From Streptomyces asoensis (GTDB lineage: Bacteria; Actinomycetota; Actinomycetes; Streptomycetales; Streptomycetaceae), in assembly GCF_013085465.1 (NCBI RefSeq), contig NZ_CP049838.1:868001-932000 (forward strand): DNA of 64,000 nt, written 5' to 3'. The notes beneath the pieces are model-generated. The model made no database searches. It was not told the origin of the DNA and was given only the letters and a program-made list of their open reading frames with translations. Numbering within the stretch: the first letter of the stretch is position 1; every line of letters begins with the position of its first letter. The position numbers and the translations under genes were made by a program. Positions 34,191-42,673 of the stretch are shown piece after piece.

Positions 34191-35081
34191 ATGGAGACCG
34201 TAGTGATCCGGTCGGAAACCAAGGCCGTCGAGGACACCGCCGTGGCCGTCAGCGCGGCCGGCGCGCCGCTCCCGGGCATCGAGGCACCCCGGAGCGTGGC
34301 TCCGCGGGACGCACGGGAGCTGTCCCGTCAGTTCTTCCAGCGGCTGGCCGTCCTCGAGGAGGGGACCCACGAGTACCAGTACGCGCGCAACACCCTCATC
34401 GAGATGAACATGTCCCTGGTGCGGTTCGCGGCCGGCCGGTTCCGCGGCCGCGGGGACGACATGGAGGACATCGTCCAGACCGGGATGATCGGCCTGATCA
34501 AGGCCATCGACCGGTTCGAGGTCTCGCGTGAGGTGGAGTTCACCTCGTTCGCGCTGCCGTACATCGTCGGTGAGATCAAGCGTTTCTTCCGGGACACGAC
34601 GTGGGCGGTGCACGTACCGCGGCGGCTCCAGGAACTGCGCGTCGAGCTGGCCAAGGCCCGCGACGAGCTCTCCAGCCGCCTGGACCGGGACCCGACCGTG
34701 CCCGAGCTGGCCACGCTGATGAATCTGGCGGAGAACCAGGTGGTCGAGGCGCAGATCGCCGCCAACGGCTACAACTCCTCCTCCCTCGACGCGGCACTCA
34801 CCGGGGACGGCCCGGAGCACGGCGAGGCGGTCCTGGCGGATTTCATCGGCGTGGAGGAGGAGGGGCTCCGGCTCATCGAGGACTTCCACTCGCTCGCCCC
34901 GTTGATGGCCGAGCTCAGCCAGCGCGACCGGCAGATCATCCATATGCGGTTCGTGGAGGAGGCCACCCAGGCGGAGATCGGCGAGCGGCTCGGCTGCTCG
35001 CAGATGCATGTGTCCCGCCTGATCAAGCGGATCATCATGCGGCTGCGCCACGGGATGCTGGGCGAGCTGGGCTGCGCCTGA
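34191..35081 (+). CDS. SigB/SigF-type stress or sporulation RNA polymerase sigma factor
   Basis: 296 residues from ATG 34191, preceded by GGGAGAGG; the longer open frame upstream has no start signal. Region 2 (FAAGRFRGRGDDMEDIVQTG, AIDRFEVSREVEFTSFALPYI), region 3 and region 4 (LSQRDRQIIHMRF, ATQAEIGERLGCSQMHVSRL) are complete. Streptomyces has about nine such paralogues, so I do not choose a letter. They recognise GNNT-N14-16-GGGTAC promoters, and two good examples occur in this window. The convergent RsbW-like gene is a candidate controller. Confidence 0.92.
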   Translation: METVVIRSETKAVEDTAVAVSAAGAPLPGIEAPRSVAPRDARELSRQFFQRLAVLEEGTHEYQYARNTLIEMNMSLVRFAAGRFRGRGDDMEDIVQTGMIGLIKAIDRFEVSREVEFTSFALPYIVGEIKRFFRDTTWAVHVPRRLQELRVELAKARDELSSRLDRDPTVPELATLMNLAENQVVEAQIAANGYNSSSLDAALTGDGPEHGEAVLADFIGVEEEGLRLIEDFHSLAPLMAELSQRDRQIIHMRFVEEATQAEIGERLGCSQMHVSRLIKRIIMRLRHGMLGELGCA

Positions 35082-35088
35082 CCGCCCC

Positions 35089-35116
35089 GGCCCGCGCGGC
35101 GCGCGCCCCGCGGGCC
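35089..35116. terminator. Hairpin between convergent sigma and RsbW-like genes
   Basis: An 8-bp perfect stem (GGCCCGCG at 35089-35096, CGCGGGCC at 35109-35116) with a 12-base GC-rich loop sits in the 34-base gap between two convergent stops. Position suggests a bidirectional terminator; no U-tract is present, which is common in Streptomyces. Confidence 0.55.
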
Positions 35117-35571
35117 TACTGAGGTCCGAAGCTGAGCACGGCCCGGACCCGCTTGCCGACCGGCACGCGCTCGGCGGTGACCTCCGCCGCCACCGCGTGC
35201 ACGATCTCCAGACCATGCCGGCCGATGCGCTCGGGGTCCTTCGGGAACCGCAGGGGCAGTGCGTCGCTGCTGTCGTAGACGCAGACCGTGACCGAGGACT
35301 CCGAACCCTCCAGCTCCAGGATGTACGGCCCGTTGCTGTGCCGGTCGGCGTTGGTGATCAGTTCGCTGACCACGAGCAACACCTCACCGCTCGCCCGGTC
35401 GCCGATCGTGGCGCACCACTCCGTCCTGAGCTGGTCGACGAAGTGTGCGGCGAAGGCGCGGGCCTCGGCTATGCAGCCGGGCTCACCGGTGTAGTGCGCC
35501 GCCCGCCGCAGCGGTTCCACGGGTACGTCGAAACCAGTAGGTATCACTGCCCCGTCCAGGTGCTCGATCAT
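35116..35571 (-). CDS. RsbW/SpoIIAB-like ATP-binding regulatory protein (HATPase_c_2)
   Basis: 151 residues. The GHKL ATPase N-box VSELITNADRHS and the later VCVYDSS ... GRHGLEIVHAVAAEV motifs identify the anti-sigma-factor/serine-kinase family common in Streptomyces. It could bind a SigB-type sigma factor or phosphorylate an anti-anti-sigma factor. It is convergent with the sigma gene and has its own SigB-type promoter (35629-35653), so the two are probably a feedback pair (inference). Most Streptomyces members of this family are orphan and of unknown partner. Confidence 0.86.
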   Translation of the reverse strand: MIEHLDGAVIPTGFDVPVEPLRRAAHYTGEPGCIAEARAFAAHFVDQLRTEWCATIGDRASGEVLLVVSELITNADRHSNGPYILELEGSESSVTVCVYDSSDALPLRFPKDPERIGRHGLEIVHAVAAEVTAERVPVGKRVRAVLSFGPQ

Positions 35572-35628
35572 GCGTTTCTCTCTCGAAGGCCGGAATGGCC
35601 GGACGCCGCTGGGTGTGCATCTGTGCTC

Positions 35629-35653
35629 GTACCCCGTGCCGCGCCGCGCAGTC
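35629..35653 (-). promoter_or_regulatory. SigB-type promoter for the RsbW-like gene
   Basis: Read on the minus strand, GACT (35653-35650) and GGGTAC (35634-35629) are separated by exactly 15 bases, a match to GNNT-N14-16-GGGTAC. The -10 lies 57 bases upstream of the start at 35571. Confidence 0.6.
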
Positions 35654-35696
35654 CCCGTCAGTTTTCCTCCCGTACGCGGGACGGCCACGGGATGCC

Positions 35697-37196
35697 TCAG
35701 ACGGCTGGTGAATCGGCCGGTGAACCGGGGGCGGGAGAGCTGACGCCGGAGGAAACCGCCGAGGTCGGCGGCGACTGGCTCGTGCTGTCGCCCGTCAGCG
35801 GAAGCCGCAGGGACGAGGAGGAGCTGCCGGGCTCGCTCGTGGGTTCGGACGGTGAGCTCGGCGGCGACTCGGAATCCGGCGAGTCGGGCACCAGGTGCTG
35901 GGCGGACCGGGACTCGGAGGACGGGGGCTCGGAGGACGGGGAATCGGAGGACGGGGAATCGGAGGACGGGGGTGCGAATCTCCTCGACTCCGCGCTCGAC
36001 GACGGCGAGGACGGCGGTTCCTCTGACGGCGATTCCTCCGACGGCGGCTCCGACGACGACGGCTCCGACGACGGCTCCGAGGACGGCTCCGAGGACGGGG
36101 ACGACGTGGACGACCCGGAGGACGGTGGCAGCGGACAGCCCGGCGGCCGGTCGGCGGGCGGCGAGACGCACGGCGGGGACGTCCGCGGGCCGCCGCTCGC
36201 CGGTGTGCTCGGCGTGCTGACCGTGATGGACGGCGTGAGCCTCGCCGGCGGCCGGGTCGGCCGGTCCTGGTGCGGCTTGTCGCCCGGCCGACGGGCGAAC
36301 CAGTGGTGGTCGTGTCCGGGGTCGTAGAGCACGAACACGTCGAGCACGGTCACGGACGGCTTGACCACCACGGTGGTCGCGGGACTGTACGAGGGCCACG
36401 AGTCGCCGGTCCGCTTGAACCCGGCCCGCTGGGCGAGCGGCGGGGTCAACGGGTTGCCGCAGGCGCAGCGCACCCGCGGCACACCGTGCCGGTCGACCAG
36501 GACGGCCGTACCGGCCTGGAGGACGGCCTGGTAGGTGGTGGCGGCGCCGTCGCGGTATCCGTGGTTGGTGACGCGGGTGTCCAGGCGCAGCTGTACGGGG
36601 GTGAGGGAGCGCAGATGGGCCGGTACCCGGGAGGGGGCGACGCCGGCCACCGAGGCGAACGCCCTGTTCTTGGCGGGATCCGCCTGGAGGGCCTTGATCT
36701 GCCGCTCCACATCACAGCTGGAGACGTTGCGGGTGCCGCCGTACAGGCCTTCGTCCCCGCCGTCGACACCGGGGACGGTGTCGACGGCCGGGGAGGAGGA
36801 GCCCGACGGGGCGACGGAGGCCGGCGGGAAGGAGCTGTCGGTGACGGGAGGCTCCGTGTAGGGCTCCGGGCCCGTCTTGCCGGCCGGCTGCATGAAGACC
36901 TCGCCGACCTGGCCGGAGCCGCCTCCGCCGGATCCGGAGCCGCCTCCGTTCACCAGGGCGAGCACCAGGGCGAGCGCCGTCACGGCCACGACCGCCGTGG
37001 TGATCAGCGCGATCCTGGGCGCGGACTTCCACCGGCTCCGGCGCGGTTCCCCGTCGCCGCCCTCCGGGGAACCGGGGTCGGACGGCTGGGAGGGCGGACC
37101 CGAAGGGGGGCCCGAGGGAGGCTGGGAGGGCGGGCCCGACAACGGTCCGGAGGGCGGTCCCGTGGGGCGGCCGGAAGACGGCGGTTCTGCGCTCAC
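35697..37196 (-). CDS. DUF6777-like membrane-anchored protein with Ser/Glu/Pro tail
   Basis: 499 residues from GTG 37196, which follows GGGAG; the open frame extends upstream without another good start. The N-terminal ~60 residues are Pro/Gly/Ser repeats (GPPSGPPSQ type) and presumed cytoplasmic. One transmembrane helix (APRIALITTAVVAVTALALVLALV) leads to an extracytoplasmic domain (~130-330) with CACGNPLTPP and a conserved FVLYDPGHDHHWF. The last ~170 residues are Ser/Glu/Pro low complexity (SSEPSSEPSSEP type). The central domain resembles DUF6777. Function unknown; wall-spanning or spacer role possible. Confidence 0.8.
   Translation of the reverse strand: MSAEPPSSGRPTGPPSGPLSGPPSQPPSGPPSGPPSQPSDPGSPEGGDGEPRRSRWKSAPRIALITTAVVAVTALALVLALVNGGGSGSGGGGSGQVGEVFMQPAGKTGPEPYTEPPVTDSSFPPASVAPSGSSSPAVDTVPGVDGGDEGLYGGTRNVSSCDVERQIKALQADPAKNRAFASVAGVAPSRVPAHLRSLTPVQLRLDTRVTNHGYRDGAATTYQAVLQAGTAVLVDRHGVPRVRCACGNPLTPPLAQRAGFKRTGDSWPSYSPATTVVVKPSVTVLDVFVLYDPGHDHHWFARRPGDKPHQDRPTRPPARLTPSITVSTPSTPASGGPRTSPPCVSPPADRPPGCPLPPSSGSSTSSPSSEPSSEPSSEPSSSEPPSEESPSEEPPSSPSSSAESRRFAPPSSDSPSSDSPSSEPPSSESRSAQHLVPDSPDSESPPSSPSEPTSEPGSSSSSLRLPLTGDSTSQSPPTSAVSSGVSSPAPGSPADSPAV
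35900..36110 (-). repeat. Low-complexity coding repeats in the DUF6777-like gene
   Basis: Short, imperfect units of 9-15 bp (tcggaggacggg, ggctccgaggac on the plus strand) recur throughout this stretch and encode SSEP/SSDSP segments. They look like slippage-prone coding repeats whose copy number could vary between strains. Confidence 0.7.
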
Positions 37197-37250
37197 GAGC
37201 ACTCCCGACGTGGGTTTCCCGCGGTGCTTCGACAGCCGGCCCCGAGAAGA

Positions 37251-37280
37251 CCCGACAGGACTCGACAGGGCTCGACAGGG
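37251..37280 (+). repeat. Three 10-bp direct repeats in a divergent promoter
   Basis: cccgacagga, ctcgacaggg and ctcgacaggg follow each other without a gap at 37251-37280, sharing CGACAGG at exactly one helical turn. They lie between the DUF6777-like gene (minus) and the streptophobe gene (plus), 55 bases from the former start and 133 from the latter. Such phased repeats are typical of operators bound cooperatively on one face of DNA; the regulator is unknown. Confidence 0.6.
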
Positions 37281-37412
37281 ACGACTTGTCAGATACGCGC
37301 CGCTTTCTTCCACAACGCACCATTGTGTGCGCCGGCCGGGCGCGGCTCGCAAGCGGGGCGCGGACGGCCCTCCCGACAGGCGCGCTCTCCCGGCGCTGCT
37401 TAGCGTGGCAGG

Positions 37413-38681
37413 GTGAGCTCGCACACCCCGCACGACCAGGCAGTCTCCCGCCACGGCTGGGTGCGGGCGATCGTCGTGGCACTGGCCGGACTGATCGCCA
37501 TGGGGGTGGTGGCCGCGCTGGGACTGTGGGCGGCCGGAGCCGCGGACCTGCCGCAGGGCGCCTTCCCGCGGGTGATCGCGGCGACCGTGGTGACGGGCGT
37601 CGGCGGCACGGTCGAGCTCTCCGGGAACGCCGGCGGGCTCGCCGACACCCAGGTCGGTCTGACGGTGATCCCGCTGTCCGTCACCCTCGTCGGGGCGCTC
37701 GTGGTGGGCGCCGGATTCCTGCGGCCGCTGCGGCACCGGGCGGTGGCGGGCGCCGCGGAACTGGCCGGGTGGGCGGCCCGGATCGCGGTGGTGTGGCTGC
37801 TCGGCCTCCTCGGTCTGGCCCTGGCCGCACGGCAGACCTTCAAGCTCTCCCTCGGCGACGACACGCTGAGCGACCTCGGCGAACTGTTCGACGTAAGCCC
37901 CGAGGTCGGCTTCACGACGGACGTCCCCCTCACCCTTGCCGTCGGGCTGGTGTGGCTGGCGGGGGTGCTGGTGCTGGCGCTGCTGGTCTCGCCCGGCGCT
38001 CCGTTGCCACCGAGGCTGCTGCGGCTGCACCGGTCGGTGCGGCCGACCGCGTACGCGATGGTCCTGTTGCTGCTCTGCTGCGTCGTCGTGGGCGTCGTCG
38101 TCGCGCTCGTCGTCGCGGCGACCCGGGGGCACGCCGCCGAGACCCTCGCCACGATCCTGCTCGGCCTGCCCAACCTGGTGTGGCTCACGTTCACGATCGG
38201 GCTGGGCGCCACCTGGAACGGCCGGGTCGAGGGTCCGTTCGGGCTGCCGATGCCGCAGGTGCTGGACGAGGTGCTGCGCAGCCCGGACGACGCCCGGCTG
38301 AACCTCAGCACCCTCGCCGAGCACGACAGCCGTGTGTGGTGGCTCCTCGCCGTGGACGCGGCCCTGCTGCTGATGGCCGCGTTCGTGATGGCGGCCCACT
38401 CCCCCGCCGGGACGCGCGCCTGGCGGCACGCCGTGCACATGGCGGTGGCGCTGGTGCTCACGGTGCTGATGATCTGTCTGGTCGGCCGCGTCTCGGCGCA
38501 CTACGGCCTGTCCGTACTCGGGATCGGCGACCTGGGCGGCGATCTGTCCGGGGAGCTGTATCTGCGCCCCGAGGTGTGGTCGGCGCTGGGTCTCGCCGCG
38601 CTGTGGGGGCTGGTCGCCGGTTTCCTGGGCGGCCTGCTGGCGGGGGCGGCGCGCCGCCGGGGCGGGACGCGGCCCCGTTGA
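37413..38681 (+). CDS. Streptophobe-family polytopic membrane protein
   Basis: 422 residues, GTG start. Eight to ten hydrophobic helices are visible (AIVVALAGLIAMGVVAALGLW, VGLTVIPLSVTLVGALVVGAG, VVVGVVVALVVAATRG, AVDAALLLMAAFVMAAH and others). The N-terminal pattern with PQGAFPRVIAATVVTGVGGT is that of the Streptomyces streptophobe family, whose function is not known. No catalytic motif is seen. It shares a divergent promoter region with the DUF6777-like gene and is convergent with the kinase gene. Confidence 0.86.
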   Translation: MSSHTPHDQAVSRHGWVRAIVVALAGLIAMGVVAALGLWAAGAADLPQGAFPRVIAATVVTGVGGTVELSGNAGGLADTQVGLTVIPLSVTLVGALVVGAGFLRPLRHRAVAGAAELAGWAARIAVVWLLGLLGLALAARQTFKLSLGDDTLSDLGELFDVSPEVGFTTDVPLTLAVGLVWLAGVLVLALLVSPGAPLPPRLLRLHRSVRPTAYAMVLLLLCCVVVGVVVALVVAATRGHAAETLATILLGLPNLVWLTFTIGLGATWNGRVEGPFGLPMPQVLDEVLRSPDDARLNLSTLAEHDSRVWWLLAVDAALLLMAAFVMAAHSPAGTRAWRHAVHMAVALVLTVLMICLVGRVSAHYGLSVLGIGDLGGDLSGELYLRPEVWSALGLAALWGLVAGFLGGLLAGAARRRGGTRPR

Positions 38682-38721
38682 CAGCGGCGGCGGACCCCTC
38701 GGCCCACAAGGGACCCTCCGA

Positions 38722-39705
38722 TCACCCGGGACCGGGCGGGTGGAAGACCGGCTCTGCCCAGCGTGGAGGTTGCGGCGCCAACGCCGGCGTGCCGGCCAGT
38801 TCGGTCGGCGGGTGAGCGGACCCGAGCCCGCCGCCCGGCGTCGGCCTCAGCTCGGCGACGAAGGCACCGCAGGTGGGATGGCGTTCCTCGGGGCTCTTGG
38901 CGAGAGCCCGGGCGAACACCGCGTCCATGTACGGGGGGAGGCCGGGGCGGGCCTCCGTCAGCGGGGGCGGATCGGCGTTCTGGTGTGCCCAGAGCAGGGC
39001 CACGTCGTCGTCGCGGAGGAAGGGCGGGCGGCCCGCGAGGCACTCGTAGACCACGCAGGCGAGGCCGTAGACATCGCAGCGGCCGTCGACCGGTTGCCCG
39101 GAGATCTGCTCGGGGGCGACGTAGTCGAGCGTGCCGACGAACTGGCCGACCGAGGTGAAGCCGGTCAGGGAGAGCGACTTCTTGGTCAGGCCGAAGTCGG
39201 TGAGGTAGACGTGCTCGGGGTGGTCGCTGTCGGTGCCGCGGGCGACGAGGACGTTGCCGGGTTTGACGTCCCGGTGGACCAGCCCGTTCTCATGGGCGGC
39301 GTCGAGCGCGGAGGCGACCTGCGCGGCGATGCGGACGGCGGTCGCCGGAGGCAACGGGCCCTCGCGGTCGAGGAGGTGGCGCAGATCGCTGCCGTCGACG
39401 TACCGCATGGCGATGTACAGGACCCCGTCGGTCTCGTCCGCCTCGAAGACGGGCACGATGTGCGGGTGGTCGATGGCCGCGGCCACCCGCGACTCATGGG
39501 TGAAGCGTTTGCGGAACACGTCGTTGCGGGCCAGCTCCGGGGCGAGCAGTTTGAGCGCGACGGTCCGGTCCAGCCGCAGGTCGTGGGCGCGGTACACGAC
39601 GGCCATACCGCCGCGTCCGATCTCGCTCTCGATGCGGTAGCCGGCGATTCTCCGGCCGACCAGCTCCGAGGGCCGACCGGAGAAGGGGGTCGTTCCGTGG
39701 GTCAT
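38722..39705 (-). CDS. Ser/Thr protein kinase (soluble PknB type)
   Basis: 327 residues with complete catalytic motifs: P-loop IGRGGMAVVYRA, VALKLL Lys, HRDVKPGN, DFG in YLTDFGLTKK, and GTLDYVAPEQ (APE). Unlike most PknB-type kinases there is no transmembrane helix or sensor domain; the protein ends ~45 residues after the kinase fold in a Pro-rich tail. The start overlaps the stop of the SH3-like gene (ATGA), which follows the FHA-ABC transporter gene. FHA domains bind phospho-Thr, so this kinase probably phosphorylates or regulates that transporter (inference). Confidence 0.93.
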   Translation of the reverse strand: MTHGTTPFSGRPSELVGRRIAGYRIESEIGRGGMAVVYRAHDLRLDRTVALKLLAPELARNDVFRKRFTHESRVAAAIDHPHIVPVFEADETDGVLYIAMRYVDGSDLRHLLDREGPLPPATAVRIAAQVASALDAAHENGLVHRDVKPGNVLVARGTDSDHPEHVYLTDFGLTKKSLSLTGFTSVGQFVGTLDYVAPEQISGQPVDGRCDVYGLACVVYECLAGRPPFLRDDDVALLWAHQNADPPPLTEARPGLPPYMDAVFARALAKSPEERHPTCGAFVAELRPTPGGGLGSAHPPTELAGTPALAPQPPRWAEPVFHPPGPG

Positions 39706-40274
39706 CAGGATCCCCGGTCGGGGTTCACGATCCGGGTGGCGGTGTGGTCCTGGGCCTGGGCCTGGTCCTGGGCCTGGGCCTCGGCCGCTTCCGGCGCCCG
39801 GTCGGTCGCGTAGGTGCTGAGGCGGGTGCCGTCGCCGTACAGCCAGCGCTCTCGCGCCGGGTCGTACAGCCACACGTCCTCGCCGTCGACGACCACGCCG
39901 ATCCGCAGTCCATGGGTGCGGCGCCGGAAGGACTCTGCGTCGAGGCCGGCGTCGGCCAGTTCCTCCACCGCCGACCGGTACCGGGCGAGGGCCTGTTCGG
40001 CGCGGCCGAGCAGCGGGCGCGGGTCGGCTGCGGTGGCGAGGGGGGCGTCGGAGCGGGGCGGGTCCTGGGGGACGGCGACCAGATAGCGGCCGTCGACCCA
40101 GGCCGACCAGCCGTTGGAGCACAGCACGCGCCCCCAGTCGCCGCGCCGCTCCATGAGCCGGACGGGCAGCAGCGGATCGAGGGGCACGGTGGGGCGGGCC
40201 GGGTCGGGGGCCTCCCAGGCGGGCATGCCGTGCTGGGGGACCACGTGGGTGGGCCGGAATCCGGGAGTCGTCAT
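39705..40274 (-). CDS. SH3-like domain protein of unknown function
   Basis: 189 residues. Residues ~30-68 (VPLDPLLPVRLMERRGDWGRVLCSNGWSAWVDGRYLV, given here only as a region) have the spacing of a bacterial SH3 barrel. The middle is helical and contains DGEDVWLYDPARERW. The C-terminus has an AQAQDQAQAQD repeat. No signal or transmembrane segment. Its start is 9 bases from the FHA-ABC stop and its stop overlaps the kinase start, so all three are one unit. It may be an adaptor between transporter and kinase; no direct evidence. Confidence 0.8.
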   Translation of the reverse strand: MTTPGFRPTHVVPQHGMPAWEAPDPARPTVPLDPLLPVRLMERRGDWGRVLCSNGWSAWVDGRYLVAVPQDPPRSDAPLATAADPRPLLGRAEQALARYRSAVEELADAGLDAESFRRRTHGLRIGVVVDGEDVWLYDPARERWLYGDGTRLSTYATDRAPEAAEAQAQDQAQAQDHTATRIVNPDRGS

Positions 40275-40283
40275 GGGCCGCCC

Positions 40284-42623
40284 CTACTTCCGCATCACGG
40301 CGGGCTCGTGCCGGCGCAGCAGCCGGGAGACGAGGAATCCGCAGACCGCCGAGAGCACGACGAGCATGCCCACGTCGAGCAGCCACACCCCCGCCGAGTG
40401 TTCGAACAGCGGATCAGCGGTGATGTCCCCGGGCACGATCCTGGCGAGCCCGATGGTGCCGGCCATCGCGCCGAGCGCCCATCGTGCGGGCACCAGCCAC
40501 GACAGCTGCTCCAGACCGGGCACGCCGTCCAGTGGCAGCAGCGCCCCGCAGAAGACCACTTGGACGATGGCGAGCAGCACCAGCAGCGGCATCGTCACCT
40601 CCTCCTTGTGGACCAGCGCGGAGATCAGCAGGCCGAGCATCATCGCCGTGAAGGCCAGCAGGGCCACGGCGACGGTGATCTCGACCAGGGGCGGCATCAA
40701 CACGCCCTCGCCGCCGGGAGCGTTGAGGTCGACGCCGAGCAGGGCGACGAGGGTCAGTACCACCGCCTGTACGACGGTCACCGTGCCGAGGACGACGACC
40801 TTGGACATCAGGTACGCCGATCTGGACAGGCCGACGGCGCGTTCCCGCTGGTAGATCACGCGTTCCTTGACGAGTTCGCGCACGGCGTTGGCCGCGCCGG
40901 TGAGGACGCCGCCGACGCACAGGATGAGCAGCACGTTCATCGCGTGCTCCCGGTCGAGCTCGCCGCCGGACAGGGCGCGGGCCATGGCGCCCATGACGAA
41001 CGGCAGGGCGATCATGATCGCGAGGAAGGTGCGGTCGGCGGCGAGCGCGGCCGTGTAGCGGCGGACCAGGGTGCCGAGCTGGGCGCTCCGGCTGCGGGGC
41101 CGGGGCGGCGGCAGCATGATCACCGGGCCGGAGCGGGGCAGCCGGGGTTGCTCGCTGTCGTTGACGACGTACTGCCGCCGGAACGGCGAGCCGCTGTACT
41201 CCCCCTCCCAGTCCCGGTCCTGGTCGCGTTCGAAGGCCTCGAAGGCCTCCGGCCACTGTTCGAAGCCGAAGAAGGCGAGGGCGTCCTCGGGCGGTCCGTA
41301 GTAGGCGACCCTGCCGCCCGGCGCGAGCACCAGCAGCCGGTCGCAGACGCCGAGGCTGAGGACGCTGTGCGTGACGACGATGACGGTACGCCCGTCGTCG
41401 GCGAGACCGCGCAGCATGTGCATCACCGAGCGGTCCATGCCGGGGTCGAGGCCCGAGGTCGGCTCGTCCAGGAAGAGCAGCGAGGGCTTGGTCAGCAGTT
41501 CCAGGGCCACGCTGACGCGCTTGCGCTGGCCGCCGGAGAGGGTGTGCACGGGCTGGCCGGCGCGCTGCTCGAGCCCGAGCTCGCGGATGACCTCCTGGAC
41601 CCGCTCGCGGCGCTCGGCCTTGGCGGTGTCCTGCGGAAAGCGCAGCTCGGCGGCGTATCCGAGGGCACTGCGCACGGTCAGCTGGGCGTGCAGGATGTCG
41701 TCCTGCGGGACCAGTCCGATGCGCTGGCGCAGCTCGGCGTAGTCGCGGTAGAGGTCGCGGCCGTCGTACACGACCGTGCCGTGGTCGGCGGGGCGCTGGC
41801 CGGTGAGGGCGCCGAGCAGCGTGGACTTGCCGGCGCCGCTGGGGCCGACGACCGCGAGCAGGCACTTCTCCCCCACCGGGAAGGACACGTGGTCGAGGAG
41901 GACCTTGCGGCCCCGGTCGACGGCGACCGTCAGATCCTGTACGTCGAGGGAGACCTCGCCGGTGTCGACGTACTCCTGGAGCTGGTCGCCGACGAGACAG
42001 AAGTCCGAGTGGCCGATGCCGACGATGTCGCCGGGGTCGAGCGGGGCCCTGGTGACGGGCAGCCCGTTGAGGTAGGTCCCGTTGTGGCTGCCGAGGTCGA
42101 CGATCTCGTGGCCGCCCTCGGGCAGCGCGCGCAGTTCCGCGTGCCGACGCGAGACGACCAGGTCGTCGACGACGAGGTCGTTGTCGGTGGCGCGGCCGAT
42201 GCGGACGGTGCGCGACGGCAGCTGCCGGACGGAGGTGGGCTCCCGGAAGGTGCCGGTCACGCCGGGCATGGAGACCGCCGACGGGCGTTCCGCCGGGGGC
42301 GGGGGGCGGCCCGACAGGACCAGGTACGGGCCGTCGTCCGGGCTGCCGACGCGGATCACGCTGCCGGGGCCGACGCCCCACTCGTGGACGCGTCGGCCGT
42401 CGGTGTAGGTCCCGTTGGTGCTGTGTTCGTCGGCGAGGGTCCAGTGGTCGCCGTCGGGCCGCAGCACCGCGTGGTGCCAGGAGACGCGGGTGTCGTCGAT
42501 GACGATGTCGCTGAGCGGGTCCCGTCCGATGCGGTAGTCGTGGCCCGGGATCAGCACGCTGGAACCCGTCTCGGTCTCCAGCACGAGTTCGGGCGCGGTC
42601 GAGGAGACCGGTCGCTCCACCAT
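40284..42623 (-). CDS. FHA-domain ABC transporter, ATPase fused to permease (ABCG/ABC-2 type)
   Basis: 779 residues. Two FHA domains (~15-95 and ~125-205; IGRATDNDLVVDDLVVSRRH, SHNGTYLNG) precede an ABC ATPase. Walker A is GPSGAGKSTLLG, the signature LSGGQRKRVSV, and Walker B LLFLDEPTSGLD. The C-terminal ~240 residues hold an ABC-2 permease with six hydrophobic segments. This half-transporter should dimerise in the membrane and export an unknown substrate. The FHA domains imply control by Thr phosphorylation, and a Ser/Thr kinase is encoded two genes downstream. Confidence 0.92.
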   Translation of the reverse strand: MVERPVSSTAPELVLETETGSSVLIPGHDYRIGRDPLSDIVIDDTRVSWHHAVLRPDGDHWTLADEHSTNGTYTDGRRVHEWGVGPGSVIRVGSPDDGPYLVLSGRPPPPAERPSAVSMPGVTGTFREPTSVRQLPSRTVRIGRATDNDLVVDDLVVSRRHAELRALPEGGHEIVDLGSHNGTYLNGLPVTRAPLDPGDIVGIGHSDFCLVGDQLQEYVDTGEVSLDVQDLTVAVDRGRKVLLDHVSFPVGEKCLLAVVGPSGAGKSTLLGALTGQRPADHGTVVYDGRDLYRDYAELRQRIGLVPQDDILHAQLTVRSALGYAAELRFPQDTAKAERRERVQEVIRELGLEQRAGQPVHTLSGGQRKRVSVALELLTKPSLLFLDEPTSGLDPGMDRSVMHMLRGLADDGRTVIVVTHSVLSLGVCDRLLVLAPGGRVAYYGPPEDALAFFGFEQWPEAFEAFERDQDRDWEGEYSGSPFRRQYVVNDSEQPRLPRSGPVIMLPPPRPRSRSAQLGTLVRRYTAALAADRTFLAIMIALPFVMGAMARALSGGELDREHAMNVLLILCVGGVLTGAANAVRELVKERVIYQRERAVGLSRSAYLMSKVVVLGTVTVVQAVVLTLVALLGVDLNAPGGEGVLMPPLVEITVAVALLAFTAMMLGLLISALVHKEEVTMPLLVLLAIVQVVFCGALLPLDGVPGLEQLSWLVPARWALGAMAGTIGLARIVPGDITADPLFEHSAGVWLLDVGMLVVLSAVCGFLVSRLLRRHEPAVMRK

Positions 42624-42673
42624 GTCCGAATTCTATCGATTCACACCCCTGCGTGCCCAACGGGCGGGGGGTC

